The notes beneath the pieces were generated by a model. It was given only the letters and a program-made list of their open reading frames with translations. It was not told the origin of the DNA and did no database searches. From positions 62,001-126,000 of the forward strand of contig NZ_BCUF01000009.1 of NCBI RefSeq assembly GCF_001591145.1: a stretch of DNA of 64,000 bases, written 5' to 3'. A program made the position numbers and the translations under genes. This document shows positions 8,922 to 17,711 of the stretch, piece by piece (the first letter of the stretch is position 1; the number at the start of each line of letters is the position of its first letter). The DNA comes from Vibrio harveyi NBRC 15634 = ATCC 14126 = KCTC 12724. GTDB taxonomy: Bacteria; Pseudomonadota; Gammaproteobacteria; Enterobacterales; Vibrionaceae.

Positions 8922-10270
8922 GATTTCTCCGTAGAAGACGCATTGCCATGACTTTCCATCGCAATCGGCCAATCAACCATGTCCACATTATCCAAACGTG
9001 AACCATCACAATGCCCATCCCACTTATCAATAAACTCATGGTTGGGGTCGTACATTTGCGTCTGCTTTTCAAGATTGAATTGCCTTGAACCACGAGGGTC
9101 CGCACCAACGCCTGCGAGGTATTGCCAATTTCCCCAATTTGAAGCCACATCGTAATCAATTAATTGAGACTCAAAATATGCAGCGCCATAGCGCCAATCT
9201 AGCCCTAGTTCATGTACAAGGCAGCTCGCGACCAGTTGTCTGCCACGATTCGACATGTACCCAGTTTCATTGAGTTGATGCATACACGCATTAACGAGCG
9301 AGAATGGCGTCTCGCCTTTTTTCCATTGTTGGAAACGATGGGCGTAAAAGCTGGTCAATGGCGTTTGATTGCGAATCCCACCAAAATGAAACAGCTGCCG
9401 ACCATATTGTCGCGCATACCAATAAAAGTACTCACGCCACAGCAATTCAAAGTAAATCCAATACGTCGAATCATTAGCACCATAATCCGCTTCATAACGC
9501 TTTAACATGTCCACGATCCTTTTCGCCGAAACACAACCATGTGCTAACCACGGGGAGAATTTAGTGGAATAATCCATGCCATCTAAACCGTTGCGTGTCT
9601 GTTTGTATTCACTCGCAAGCGGCGAATCAAAATACCGACGACAATGCTCAAGCCCCGCATGCTCTCCCCCAGCAAATGGCATTGGCTTTAAGTCGCGAGT
9701 TAAGCTCAATGTTGGTAAAGAGAGACCTTTGGGTAGTGGTGGAAGTGTGGAGACTCTGCCGATAGGTTGCGAAATAGATAACTTTTCTACTTGCTTACGA
9801 AACTGGGTAAAGGTATCAGGTAGCGCATTGAGACTGAACGGGAGGTCAGCCAACCTAAATAAACTTCGCACTTCGTGCTGAACAACCGTTACGTGGCGTT
9901 CCTCCGCCTTAATTTCTTCGATGACATTTTGCTCGTCGCAACCCGGCATAGCATCAACGTAAAGCCTTGTAACACCAAGATTTTTGAAGGCATGTTTTAA
10001 TGCTTGGTAAGGATGCAAGTCGACAACAAGCAAACGTTGTTCAAGTGCATTTAAAGACAGATTGAGGCAGTGTAATGACTCATCTAAAAACTGTCTTTTT
10101 GGCTGACCAAACTCGGATGTTTGAGCATAGTGCGCCAAAAATGGTGAAACCTTGGGGTAACAGTAAAGACAGATAAGAAAATCCACTTCTTCTGCAGCTT
10201 TGGTCAGATTTGGGTTGTCATGCAGTCGCAAATCATTGGTAAACCAATACAGTCCTATTGTTTTGTTCAA
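8918..10270 (-). CDS. Cryptochrome DASH
   Basis: A 450-aa photolyase-fold protein. The Rossmann antenna domain covers about 1-130 and the FAD-binding helical domain about 190-445. The motifs [18 protein letters not shown] and [20 protein letters not shown] are characteristic of Cry-DASH proteins, which bind FAD and MTHF and repair CPDs in single-stranded DNA. The best start is TTG at 10270: AAGGAG stands 6 bases upstream, whereas the in-frame ATG at 10306 has no ribosome site. It is the first gene of an operon with the FeS photolyase (4-bp overlap) and the SDR, so two different photolyase classes are made from one message. Confidence 0.88.
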   Translation of the reverse strand: MNKTIGLYWFTNDLRLHDNPNLTKAAEEVDFLICLYCYPKVSPFLAHYAQTSEFGQPKRQFLDESLHCLNLSLNALEQRLLVVDLHPYQALKHAFKNLGVTRLYVDAMPGCDEQNVIEEIKAEERHVTVVQHEVRSLFRLADLPFSLNALPDTFTQFRKQVEKLSISQPIGRVSTLPPLPKGLSLPTLSLTRDLKPMPFAGGEHAGLEHCRRYFDSPLASEYKQTRNGLDGMDYSTKFSPWLAHGCVSAKRIVDMLKRYEADYGANDSTYWIYFELLWREYFYWYARQYGRQLFHFGGIRNQTPLTSFYAHRFQQWKKGETPFSLVNACMHQLNETGYMSNRGRQLVASCLVHELGLDWRYGAAYFESQLIDYDVASNWGNWQYLAGVGADPRGSRQFNLEKQTQMYDPNHEFIDKWDGHCDGSRLDNVDMVDWPIAMESHGNASSTEKS

Positions 10271-10568
10271 ACGAAGCTCCTTTTGGCACTTTTCTGTTAT
10301 GCGCATGCCAGATTCTACGAACCTTAGTTGGTCAAGATCAGCACTTCGTTTACATTGCTCAAAACTCCATCACTCAAACTTTTATGGTAAACAGAATGTT
10401 ACGAAGGATTTTATGAAATTTTAAAATCAAGACTAATATTCATGAAACCATTTGATTATTTGCTCATATTTTTTAAGAAAACCAAGCAAAAATGACAAAA
10501 AATAAAGCGATATTGTTTTATATCCGTTACCCTTAGCTTAATTCCATTTTGCTTGTAACACTGCAGAA

Positions 10569-11582
10569 ATGACCGACGAATTTAAGAAATCAACCGCGAA
10601 CCTAAAAAAAGCGGTACCACTGATGATAAAAAACCACGTAGCGGCAACACCAGCCAACTACGCACTGTGGTACACCTACGTAGACAAAACTATCCCAGAG
10701 CTGAATCAAGAATTAGATATGGTTCTTGAGAACTATGACGTCTGCCCACCAGCAATGCATAAGCAGCTCTATAACAGCTATGTTGCGAGTAAAGCAGAAA
10801 CCAGCTTAGAAGAACTCAAAACAAATGTAGAAGTGCTTTTGGGCGAAGTCTCTAGCTCGATGACTGACACGATTACCGACACCTCCTCCTTCTCCGACAT
10901 GGTGGATAAGAGCTTTAACAAACTAGAAAAAGTTGAAGACAATAGCCTCAGCATCGAAGAAGTGATGAATGTAGTGCGTCAGCTTGTTGCTGAGTCTCGT
11001 GAAATACGCCACTCGACGAAGTTCCTAAATAGCCAACTCACAACGGCTAGCGAAGAGATCTCTCGCCTTAAGAATCAGCTAGCAGAAGTGCAGAAAGACG
11101 CCTTGTTCGATGGCTTATCCAACCTGTATAACCGTCGCGCTTTCGATAACGACCTGCAAATGCTGATCGATAACAACCAAGCAATGACGCTGATCATGTT
11201 GGATATTGACCACTTCAAAGCATTCAATGACAACTACGGTCACCTATTCGGAGATACCGTGATCAAAGCTATTGCTCGTCGACTGCAACAAAGTTGTCGT
11301 GACGGCATCAGTGCTTATCGCTTTGGTGGTGAAGAGTTTGCCCTTATCGTACCAAACAAGTCACTGCGAATCGGTCGACAATACGCTGATACGCTTCGTC
11401 GAATGATTGAAAAGCTGCGTGTTCGTGACAAACGTTCAGGGAGCCAAGTACAAAGCATCACCGCCTCTTTTGGTGTTGCAGAATTTGAAGTTGGTGACAC
11501 GCTCGATAGCATCGTAAACAAAGCTGATAAACAATTGTATGAAGCGAAACAACTCGGTCGTAACCGCGTAATGCCGCTTTAA
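10569..11582 (+). CDS. Soluble diguanylate cyclase, VCA0956-like
   Basis: A 337-aa cytoplasmic protein. The N-terminal helical sensory region (about 1-165: TPANYALWYTYVDK, later a coiled-coil segment) is followed by a GGDEF domain (about 170-335) with the active-site loop FGGEEF. It converts two GTP to c-di-GMP. From memory, the N-terminus strongly resembles V. cholerae VCA0956, a diguanylate cyclase much used in overexpression work. The position of the inhibitory RxxD site reads RDGI, so product inhibition at the I-site is probably absent. No membrane segment is present. A strong terminator follows. Confidence 0.88.
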   Translation: MTDEFKKSTANLKKAVPLMIKNHVAATPANYALWYTYVDKTIPELNQELDMVLENYDVCPPAMHKQLYNSYVASKAETSLEELKTNVEVLLGEVSSSMTDTITDTSSFSDMVDKSFNKLEKVEDNSLSIEEVMNVVRQLVAESREIRHSTKFLNSQLTTASEEISRLKNQLAEVQKDALFDGLSNLYNRRAFDNDLQMLIDNNQAMTLIMLDIDHFKAFNDNYGHLFGDTVIKAIARRLQQSCRDGISAYRFGGEEFALIVPNKSLRIGRQYADTLRRMIEKLRVRDKRSGSQVQSITASFGVAEFEVGDTLDSIVNKADKQLYEAKQLGRNRVMPL

Positions 11583-11634
11583 CACAGTCAAAACGAACAG
11601 GCGAAAGCCATTCAAACTGGCTGAAAATATAAAC

Positions 11635-11662
11635 AAAACCCCAAGCAAGTGCTTGGGGTTTT
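11635..11662. terminator. Bidirectional rho-independent terminator
   Basis: A 12-bp perfect stem AAAACCCCAAGC / GCTTGGGGTTTT with a 4-base loop lies between the diguanylate cyclase (plus) and the convergent 192-aa protein gene (minus). T or A tracts flank both sides. Confidence 0.9.
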
Positions 11663-11706
11663 GTCTTTCTTGGGCTGGCTCGTTATTCTCTGTACTTCTT
11701 AGCTCA

Positions 11707-12285
11707 TTAATCAATGCTATAGCAGTAGCTTAAGAAGTAATCGTCGCCATTTTTCGCGGTGTACTCTTTGTCTTCACTGCACGCCATTGGCTTTCCTTTC
11801 TTATCGCCTTTGATTAAGCTGATCCAATGACGCATCGCGGTCGGTGCATTACCAATTAGCTCAGGGCTAAAGGTCGTACGCGTTTCCAGTTGGATGTCGT
11901 CAATGTCCATCAACTCCACACAACCCGTGCCTTTGTGACAACCGAACATTACTTCAACGTGACTGCCTGATTCATCTTTGAATAGGATCGATTTTGGATC
12001 TTCTTTCTCTCCTGTGTACGCCACAAAATGCTTTGGACTTTTCAGACCACTGTGTGTGCCGTCCTTGAAGTACGCCATTACGTGTCTGTAGTCGATCACG
12101 TAGCTTGATACATCTTGGTGTGACCCACTCTCCAATGGGAACATACGGTCCAGTAGTTGCTTCGCCTTAACTTGCTTCTCGCTCTGCTGCTCAGCACTTA
12201 CCGCCTCGACGGCAAATACGGCTTCAGCGATAAATGGGCGTTCTTGTTGTTGGATGTCTTTTTTATCGAAGTTCAGCATATTCAT
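11707..12285 (-). CDS. Uncharacterised 192-aa protein
   Basis: I do not recognise this protein. It has no signal peptide or membrane segment. The N-terminal 60 residues are acidic and glutamine-rich, and the rest (from about residue 70) is a mixed alpha/beta domain with motifs ILFKDESGSHVEVMFG, CHKGTGCVEL and a C-terminal GDDYFLSYCYS. The start at 12285 has GAGG 8 bases upstream and is preferred over an ATG eight codons earlier. It is divergent from the ScfR-like regulator gene (174 bp between starts), so it might be controlled by that regulator. This is an inference from position only. Confidence 0.6.
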   Translation of the reverse strand: MNMLNFDKKDIQQQERPFIAEAVFAVEAVSAEQQSEKQVKAKQLLDRMFPLESGSHQDVSSYVIDYRHVMAYFKDGTHSGLKSPKHFVAYTGEKEDPKSILFKDESGSHVEVMFGCHKGTGCVELMDIDDIQLETRTTFSPELIGNAPTAMRHWISLIKGDKKGKPMACSEDKEYTAKNGDDYFLSYCYSID

Positions 12286-12459
12286 CGTCGTTTCCTCGCA
12301 CTTAAACACTCTTCCTAGAGTAAAAACTTAAAACCTCTGTTTAAGTTTCAGGCAAATCTGTGAAGTTGATGGTTAATTTCCTTGCCTGCTCATTATGTAG
12401 ACTAGCGAAATATTGACTACAATTTCACAACAAAAATTTTACAATGTGAATTTTACAAA

Positions 12460-14016
12460 ATGTCTGTGTCAAAAAGTCTTATCCGCCAATCTCACTTCTT
12501 AGGAACGAAAATTCGTAACCTAAGGAAGAACAACCATTTAACGATGGAAGATTTGTCTGCGCGTTGCGTTAGGATTAATCCTGAATACGCTCCGTCAGTT
12601 TCTTACTTATCCATGATCGAACGTGGAAAACGCGTTCCGAGCATTGATATGTTGGAAGTGATTGCCGAAGTTTTCCAAAAAGAACCCGCTTGGTTTTTAG
12701 ACGATGAACCAGAGCTAGAAGCCATTACCCCCAACAAAGGTAATCGTGGTGGCATCAACGGAATGGCGCTCGAACCAAGCTTTTTATTCTCTAACGACAT
12801 CCTACAAATCGCGATACCGGAAATGCTCTCTCAAACCGGCATCACGGGGCGTCAGTTCGCTCATCTCTTGATTCGAGCGCATCAAGAGAACCACCAAAAC
12901 CACTTCCCGGACTTAGAACGAGCGGCAGAAGAGGTTGGCTTAAAACGTCTTAATCTTTCGGTAGAGGATCTGATTGATATTGCGAAAAGCATGGGATTAG
13001 ATATTCGCTGGGTAGACCGCGCGCCACAAGATGTGATTGATGAACTCGGTGTGAGTGCCAAGCAGTTGATCACCTCGTTTATGGAAGCACCAGGGACCAT
13101 CTACCTCAACAAGCGCATGCGAGACTACCCGACTCGATTGAAGTACGACTTAGCGGTATACATTGGGCACCGAGTGCTGCACAGCAGTGACGGCATGAAT
13201 AACGTGTTGTCGATTGGTCACCAGAACAACTGGGAACAAAGCGGTTCACAGGTTTCTAACTCTGAACTCAACTCACAAGATATTTTACAAGCGTGGCGCG
13301 ATTTCGAGTCGAGTTTCTTTGCTGGGGCGTTGTTGTGTCCGAAAGTGCCATTTCGTCAGTTACTTGACCGCTCTGGCTATGAAATTGATGTTCACAAAAA
13401 AGCGGGCGTCTCGCCTTCTGTCGCGATGCGCCGCATGACGGTAGTGTCGCCATACCCACACTGGCATTACTTTGATGCCTATGGTCCGGGCAAACTGAAA
13501 GCCGTATATCGCGGTAATGGTATCCCTCTGCCTTGGGGAAACATGCGTAAAGTCAATGACCCTTGTCAGCACTGGGCGGTATTCCGCCGCTTATCACAAC
13601 CGCTGGACACCAGCTCGGCGCAAATTTCGATTCTTAACGTCGGTAACGAACCTCGCATCTATTGCTGTGAATCGGTCAACGTATTTGACCCTGCAGGTAA
13701 TAATCGCGTTCTGTGTGCAGGTATTGACCTCAATCCAGCGATTTCAGCCCAAGGTGGTGATGCGATTGCGATTGCTGAAGAGTTGAAATCACTGTGTGTG
13801 TCTTCCGGTGGTAGTACTGTGATTCCACAGCACATCAAGAAAGATCTCACAACGATTGCCAAAATTCTCAACATCAATTGGATCGAACGAGGGATTCAAA
13901 CTCAAGCAAGATTGATTTGTTCAAGAGGAGCAGTGTGTCCAAGGCAACCAAGTTGTTATAACAAGTGTGGCGAATCAGATGATTCGGGCGATGAGAGGCA
14001 AATTATTGAACTCTAA
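12460..14016 (+). CDS. XRE-family regulator with DUF3612/ScfR-like C-terminal domain
   Basis: A 518-aa transcription factor. An N-terminal XRE helix-turn-helix (about 15-70, LGTKIRNLRKNNHLTMEDLS) is followed by a long sensory region of the ScfR/RamB type (about 120-480: an IrrE-like middle part without an obvious HExxH motif and a conserved YPHWHYFDAYGPGKLKAVY block). Relatives of this architecture sense short-chain acyl-CoA or acetate status and control the glyoxylate and methylcitrate pathways in other bacteria. The C-terminus has a cysteine cluster, C-x5-C-x5-C-x3-C, that may bind metal. The promoter region contains repeated ATTTTACAA elements that resemble the half-site of a 27-bp palindrome downstream at 14212, which hints at autoregulation. 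Confidence 0.8.
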   Translation: MSVSKSLIRQSHFLGTKIRNLRKNNHLTMEDLSARCVRINPEYAPSVSYLSMIERGKRVPSIDMLEVIAEVFQKEPAWFLDDEPELEAITPNKGNRGGINGMALEPSFLFSNDILQIAIPEMLSQTGITGRQFAHLLIRAHQENHQNHFPDLERAAEEVGLKRLNLSVEDLIDIAKSMGLDIRWVDRAPQDVIDELGVSAKQLITSFMEAPGTIYLNKRMRDYPTRLKYDLAVYIGHRVLHSSDGMNNVLSIGHQNNWEQSGSQVSNSELNSQDILQAWRDFESSFFAGALLCPKVPFRQLLDRSGYEIDVHKKAGVSPSVAMRRMTVVSPYPHWHYFDAYGPGKLKAVYRGNGIPLPWGNMRKVNDPCQHWAVFRRLSQPLDTSSAQISILNVGNEPRIYCCESVNVFDPAGNNRVLCAGIDLNPAISAQGGDAIAIAEELKSLCVSSGGSTVIPQHIKKDLTTIAKILNINWIERGIQTQARLICSRGAVCPRQPSCYNKCGESDDSGDERQIIEL

Positions 14017-14026
14017 AAAGAAAAAA

Positions 14027-14052
14027 CGCCAATCACAATGAGGTGATTGGCG
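14027..14052. terminator. Hairpin at the 3' end of the XRE regulator gene
   Basis: A 10-bp perfect stem CGCCAATCAC / GTGATTGGCG with a 6-base loop. The T-tract (TTTTTT) lies on the minus-strand side, so it is a stronger terminator for leftward transcription than for the regulator message. Confidence 0.65.
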
Positions 14053-14211
14053 GTATATACTTGTGAACAATGTGTATTCACTAACAACGTCAGTTGGCTA
14101 GGTGACCCTCGGCTTAATAAGGGTCACTCTGTATAAAGCACGATGCGTGCCAACTTTTAAAACTGCGTTTTTTCTTCGATCTTGATGCATATTGATGATT
14201 TATTAACCACA

Positions 14212-14238
14212 CATTTTGCAAATCGCATTTGCAAAATG
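14212..14238. promoter_or_regulatory. 27-bp perfect palindrome, candidate ScfR-like operator
   Basis: CATTTTGCAAAT and its exact reverse complement flank a 3-base centre (CGC). The TTTGCAAA core matches the motif I remember for RamB/ScfR-type regulators, and an ScfR-like gene ends 196 bp upstream. Two further GCAAA elements follow directly. No gene starts nearby, so which transcript it controls is open. Confidence 0.5.
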
Positions 14239-14329
14239 CAAACAACTGCAAAATATGCCACAACATGCATTGCTACTAATCCCTTTGTCAGCAATGTCCT
14301 TTCTTAGTGATAAGAACGGCTTAAATGAA

Positions 14330-14356
14330 AAAGCCTCGCTAAGTGTGCGAGGCTTT
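14330..14356 (-). terminator. Rho-independent terminator of the CHASE-GGDEF gene
   Basis: A 10-bp stem AAAGCCTCGC / GCGAGGCTTT with a 7-base loop, followed on the minus strand by a short T-tract. Confidence 0.8.
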
Positions 14357-14394
14357 CCGTTTAAATGTTTTAAGCGGGTGCTATACCATTCGTT

Positions 14395-15753
14395 TTAGCC
14401 GCCATAGTGTTTCTGTTGATACATTCGCTCGTCGGCGATTTTCATCATTTGCTGAGATGAAATCATTTCAGGGTCAAACATCGCGTAACCCATGCTGGTT
14501 CGCAGGTATATCAATTCTTCTTCATAGATCACCGGCGTTGAACACAAGGCAAACCTCAGTTTTTTCAACAACGCTTGAATGTTTTCTTCAGTCTTAGGGT
14601 TATGCACGATGATAAGAAACTCGTCGCCCCCCATTCGCGCCACAATATCTGATCGGCGCAATGTGCTTTTGATTCTTTCTGCACACGCCACCAACACCTT
14701 GTCCCCTGCGTCATGCCCATAGGTATCGTTAATATGCTTAAAATGATCGAGGTCGATGTTAACCAAGGCAAAGCTATAACGCTTTTTATAGCGCTTGGCG
14801 ATCTCAAACTGCTGTTGATAAGACTTCATAAAGTAACGACGATTTGGCAGCTGAGTAAGCTCATCATGCAATGCACGGCTGTCCGCTACAATGTATAGGC
14901 GATAAATAACAATGAGCGCAATGCTCAAAGCAAGCACGATCGGATAGCCAACTAAACGCGCCATTTGTAATACATACCAAGGCACTTGTTGTTCTAACTC
15001 ACCATTGGAGTACACCGCCAGACTCCAGCCACCATATGGGAAGAACACTTGCTCTTTGGCATAAATGTCCTCTTCTCTTCCCGGATTGCCAAAGATAACA
15101 TCACCTAGCTCACCGCCACTGTCGTAGCCACGCATCGTCATTTGATATTGGTAAGAAAAATCAATGACACCCGTTTCTCTCAACAAACCATTGAAATCGA
15201 TCACCGCACTAATAACGCCCCAATAGTCTTTATTAGTCGGAGGATCGCGGAACACAGGAACGCGCACAATCAACCCTTTACCGCCTTGTACAAGCTCGAC
15301 AGGACCGGCGATAAATATCTCTTCAATGTCTTTGGCTTTTTGTACCTGAACCCATTGAGTAGGCACGCTACGATAATCAAGACCAATCACACGTTCATTG
15401 CCCTTTCGAGGGTATATATAACCGACGACATCATTTTCTGCGATGCCAATAACAGTAATGTGATTACTTTTGCTTAAGATACGATTTGCCGCCAAATTCA
15501 GCTTGTGTGTTTCGCTGTTCGGCAGCAATGTGATAAGCGTAGCGAGAGTACTGGCTTTATATATATCAGCCATCAGTTCCGCTTCCAAATTGGAACGGAG
15601 CATAGAAAGTTGTTCTTTGGCCTCAACTTGAACTCGCTCTCGGTGCAGACTGAGCTGATTTTGGTGTAATAGCTCAATAACTCCAACGCACAGGGCAAAA
15701 AAAGTGAGGAAGAACAATGCAAAGTAACCTTGCTTCTTCGGTGAGTACCGCAT
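14395..15753 (-). CDS. Membrane diguanylate cyclase with CHASE-like sensor
   Basis: A 452-aa protein with two membrane helices (about 11-31 and 268-290) that bracket a periplasmic CHASE-like domain (motifs ITVIGIAENDVVGYIYP and GLIVRVPVFRD). A cytoplasmic GGDEF domain (about 295-450) carries the intact active-site loop MGGDEF. The RRSD five residues upstream is a complete inhibitory I-site, so c-di-GMP feedback inhibition is expected, unlike in the soluble cyclase at 10569. The ligand is unknown; CHASE domains often bind small molecules such as cytokinin-like compounds or amino acids. Confidence 0.85.
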   Translation of the reverse strand: MRYSPKKQGYFALFFLTFFALCVGVIELLHQNQLSLHRERVQVEAKEQLSMLRSNLEAELMADIYKASTLATLITLLPNSETHKLNLAANRILSKSNHITVIGIAENDVVGYIYPRKGNERVIGLDYRSVPTQWVQVQKAKDIEEIFIAGPVELVQGGKGLIVRVPVFRDPPTNKDYWGVISAVIDFNGLLRETGVIDFSYQYQMTMRGYDSGGELGDVIFGNPGREEDIYAKEQVFFPYGGWSLAVYSNGELEQQVPWYVLQMARLVGYPIVLALSIALIVIYRLYIVADSRALHDELTQLPNRRYFMKSYQQQFEIAKRYKKRYSFALVNIDLDHFKHINDTYGHDAGDKVLVACAERIKSTLRRSDIVARMGGDEFLIIVHNPKTEENIQALLKKLRFALCSTPVIYEEELIYLRTSMGYAMFDPEMISSQQMMKIADERMYQQKHYGG

Positions 15754-15892
15754 CTGTTCCCCACTAACTCATGGCAAACCAAGAGTTTTCTTTATTTATT
15801 GTTAAAATACTTATTTACTAAAAGAATAACCAATAGCCATCGTAAAGGTAATAAATATTTGTTCATTTTATAAAAGAGAAAGGTAAAGTGAG

Positions 15893-16501
15893 ATGCAGGT
15901 ACAAGGCGATTTATTCAAAAGCTCATTTTGGCAAGAAGTAGCACAAGGCAAGATCTACCATGATCCTCACTTTCTGAGTCATTCAGAAGCCGACCATTAC
16001 TTTTCCCAATTGCGAACAACCCTACCTTGGCAACAAGAAAGCATCATGATGTTTGGTCGCTCAGTTCTACAACCTCGTTTGCAAGCATGGCACGGCGATG
16101 CAGCGTACACCTACTCCGGGCTCACAATGGTACCTCACCCTTGGACCACAGAACTTAGTGATCTCAAAGGACGCTGCGAAACCATTGCAGACGTTTCGTT
16201 CAACTCAGTATTGGCAAACCTGTATCGCAATGGACAAGATTCAATGGGCTGGCACCAAGACAACGAACCAGAATTGGGAAGAAACCCGATTATTGCGTCG
16301 ATTAATTTGGGGGAAACTCGTCGGTTTGTGCTAAGGAATTTACATTGTAAAACCCAAATAGAGTATGAACTCAGCCATGGTTCACTGCTTATCATGGCAG
16401 GTGAGCTTCAGCACCATTGGAAGCATGCTGTCCCAAAAACTGCAAAAACCAAAGGAGAACGCATCAACCTAACGTTCCGCCATATCGTGACTAACTATTG
16501 A
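15893..16501 (+). CDS. AlkB-type 2-oxoglutarate/Fe(II) dioxygenase
   Basis: A 202-aa enzyme that oxidatively removes methyl lesions (1-methyladenine, 3-methylcytosine) from DNA or RNA. The iron ligands are visible as WHQDNE (HxD) and the distal histidine in HHWKHAVPK, and the 2-oxoglutarate arginine lies in RINLTFRH. The N-terminal nucleotide-recognition lid (about 40-90) includes RLQAWHGDAAYTYSG as in the short ALKBH2/3-like bacterial branch. It stands alone without ada or alkA. The DUF3541 gene follows 69 bp downstream and could share the message. Confidence 0.88.
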   Translation: MQVQGDLFKSSFWQEVAQGKIYHDPHFLSHSEADHYFSQLRTTLPWQQESIMMFGRSVLQPRLQAWHGDAAYTYSGLTMVPHPWTTELSDLKGRCETIADVSFNSVLANLYRNGQDSMGWHQDNEPELGRNPIIASINLGETRRFVLRNLHCKTQIEYELSHGSLLIMAGELQHHWKHAVPKTAKTKGERINLTFRHIVTNY

Positions 16502-16570
16502 CTGAGCCATTACATACCGATAAAGCATTGATGGTAGGTTTGAATTCTGGCTTTCTAACGGAATGTGTAT

Positions 16571-17656
16571 ATGCGTATCAAACCTCTCAGCTTAGCCGTG
16601 TTGCTCTCATGCTCACTGGTTTTTCAGGCGCAAGCCTCTCAAGAGTCTCCAGCTTTGACCTATTCACAATCTGCTCAGTTGATCAAAAGTACCTATGAGT
16701 CACAGCTCTATACCTTACCAGCGTTTCGAGAAGGGCATTTCGGTCTTCGTATGTACCGCCAAACTTTGGATGATAAATACTTACCTGCGGTATGGACTGA
16801 CATGGCGCAAGTTGCCAGCCGTTTAAATCGCTTTGCCAGCGATGTCACCACACCAGAACAGATTTTTCTGTATTCAGAGGAACGTTTAGCCAGCTACCAT
16901 GACGACGAAGACGAGCGCGGGCAGCGCCGTTATACCGTTACCAAACATCAACCAGAATACTTGTATTTAGGTGTTGATTTACTTGGCGCAATGGCACGAG
17001 CCGATGAGTATGGTTTAAAACACAAGCAAGACAAAACGCTGAGAAGCATACTAAAACGTTATGACTTTGCTCGTTACGCCACTGACCCCGCCATGATTGA
17101 GGCTTGGGCAGCTCAGTTGGCGAATCAGGTTTATTGGTTGCGTCAACTCGGCGAGCAAGATGTCGTTAAAGCGTTTACAGATGCATTCCGAAGCACCTAC
17201 CCAGATAGCCTAGATAAGAAGCTCTCACCGCAACAATACGGCAATAAGCTCTACGGCATGACACACATCATTTTTGGAGATTCTCAGTACTACCAAAAAC
17301 AGGTTAACGAAGCCGATCATCAATGGATCTATGACTACTTTCGCGACAACATAGACACCATCATTCTCCGTTCAAAAGAAGATGTGATTGCTGAAGTCGG
17401 CATTACTTTCTTGTTGGCTGGTTTGGATAACGATCCGGTTGTTGAAAAAACACGTCAAGCGATTCAAAGCGCCCTTAATACTGAGCAAGGCATGATCCCT
17501 TCTGTGGATGGTGAGTTCGACCTAACTTATGGTGAACACCGTAATGTCCTCGCGATCATGCTGTTAGATTGGCAAGGAGTGCATCAAGCACCGACGGTAA
17601 AAAACCAACCACAAGCGTTTAGTTCAGTACCATACGGATTGGTACCCAAGTCGTAA
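16571..17656 (+). CDS. Exported DUF3541-type protein
   Basis: A 361-aa protein with a clear Sec signal peptide (PLSLAVLLSCSLVFQAQA). The mature part is mostly helical, with many tyrosines and tryptophans and motifs HQPEYLYLGVDLLGAMARADEYGL and DLTYGEHRNVLAIMLLDW. I remember this arrangement as DUF3541, found mainly in Vibrio, and no function is known. A distant alpha/alpha-toroid-like fold is possible. I prefer the ATG at 16571 over the GTG two codons upstream because CGGA is better spaced. Confidence 0.7.
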   Translation: MRIKPLSLAVLLSCSLVFQAQASQESPALTYSQSAQLIKSTYESQLYTLPAFREGHFGLRMYRQTLDDKYLPAVWTDMAQVASRLNRFASDVTTPEQIFLYSEERLASYHDDEDERGQRRYTVTKHQPEYLYLGVDLLGAMARADEYGLKHKQDKTLRSILKRYDFARYATDPAMIEAWAAQLANQVYWLRQLGEQDVVKAFTDAFRSTYPDSLDKKLSPQQYGNKLYGMTHIIFGDSQYYQKQVNEADHQWIYDYFRDNIDTIILRSKEDVIAEVGITFLLAGLDNDPVVEKTRQAIQSALNTEQGMIPSVDGEFDLTYGEHRNVLAIMLLDWQGVHQAPTVKNQPQAFSSVPYGLVPKS

Positions 17657-17686
17657 TCGACCTTACTGAATCTAGTTTGAGATCAG

Positions 17687-17711
17687 GAAGCAGAGCTAAA
17701 CACTCTGCTTC
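17687..17711. terminator. Hairpin between convergent genes
   Basis: A 9-bp perfect stem GAAGCAGAG / CTCTGCTTC with a 7-base loop that spans the stop codon of the minus-strand XRE gene. There is no good T-tract, so its role as a terminator is only probable. Confidence 0.45.

Larger units (their letters stand above)
14017..14394. other. Gene-free stretch with terminator, hairpin and large palindrome
   Basis: 378 bp between two convergent genes. It holds a 10-bp hairpin at 14027-14052, a second perfect 8-bp hairpin at 14102-14127 (GTGACCCT / AGGGTCAC), the 27-bp palindrome at 14212-14238, and a terminator at 14330-14356. A 60-codon plus-strand ORF starts inside the palindrome and runs into the neighbouring gene, and I do not believe it. 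The density of structure suggests either a small RNA or the remains of a promoter for a lost gene. Confidence 0.5.

Noticed and set aside
14216..14398. 60-codon plus-strand ORF after the ScfR-like regulator
   Set aside because: It begins within the palindrome, reads through a terminator stem and overlaps the end of the opposite gene.
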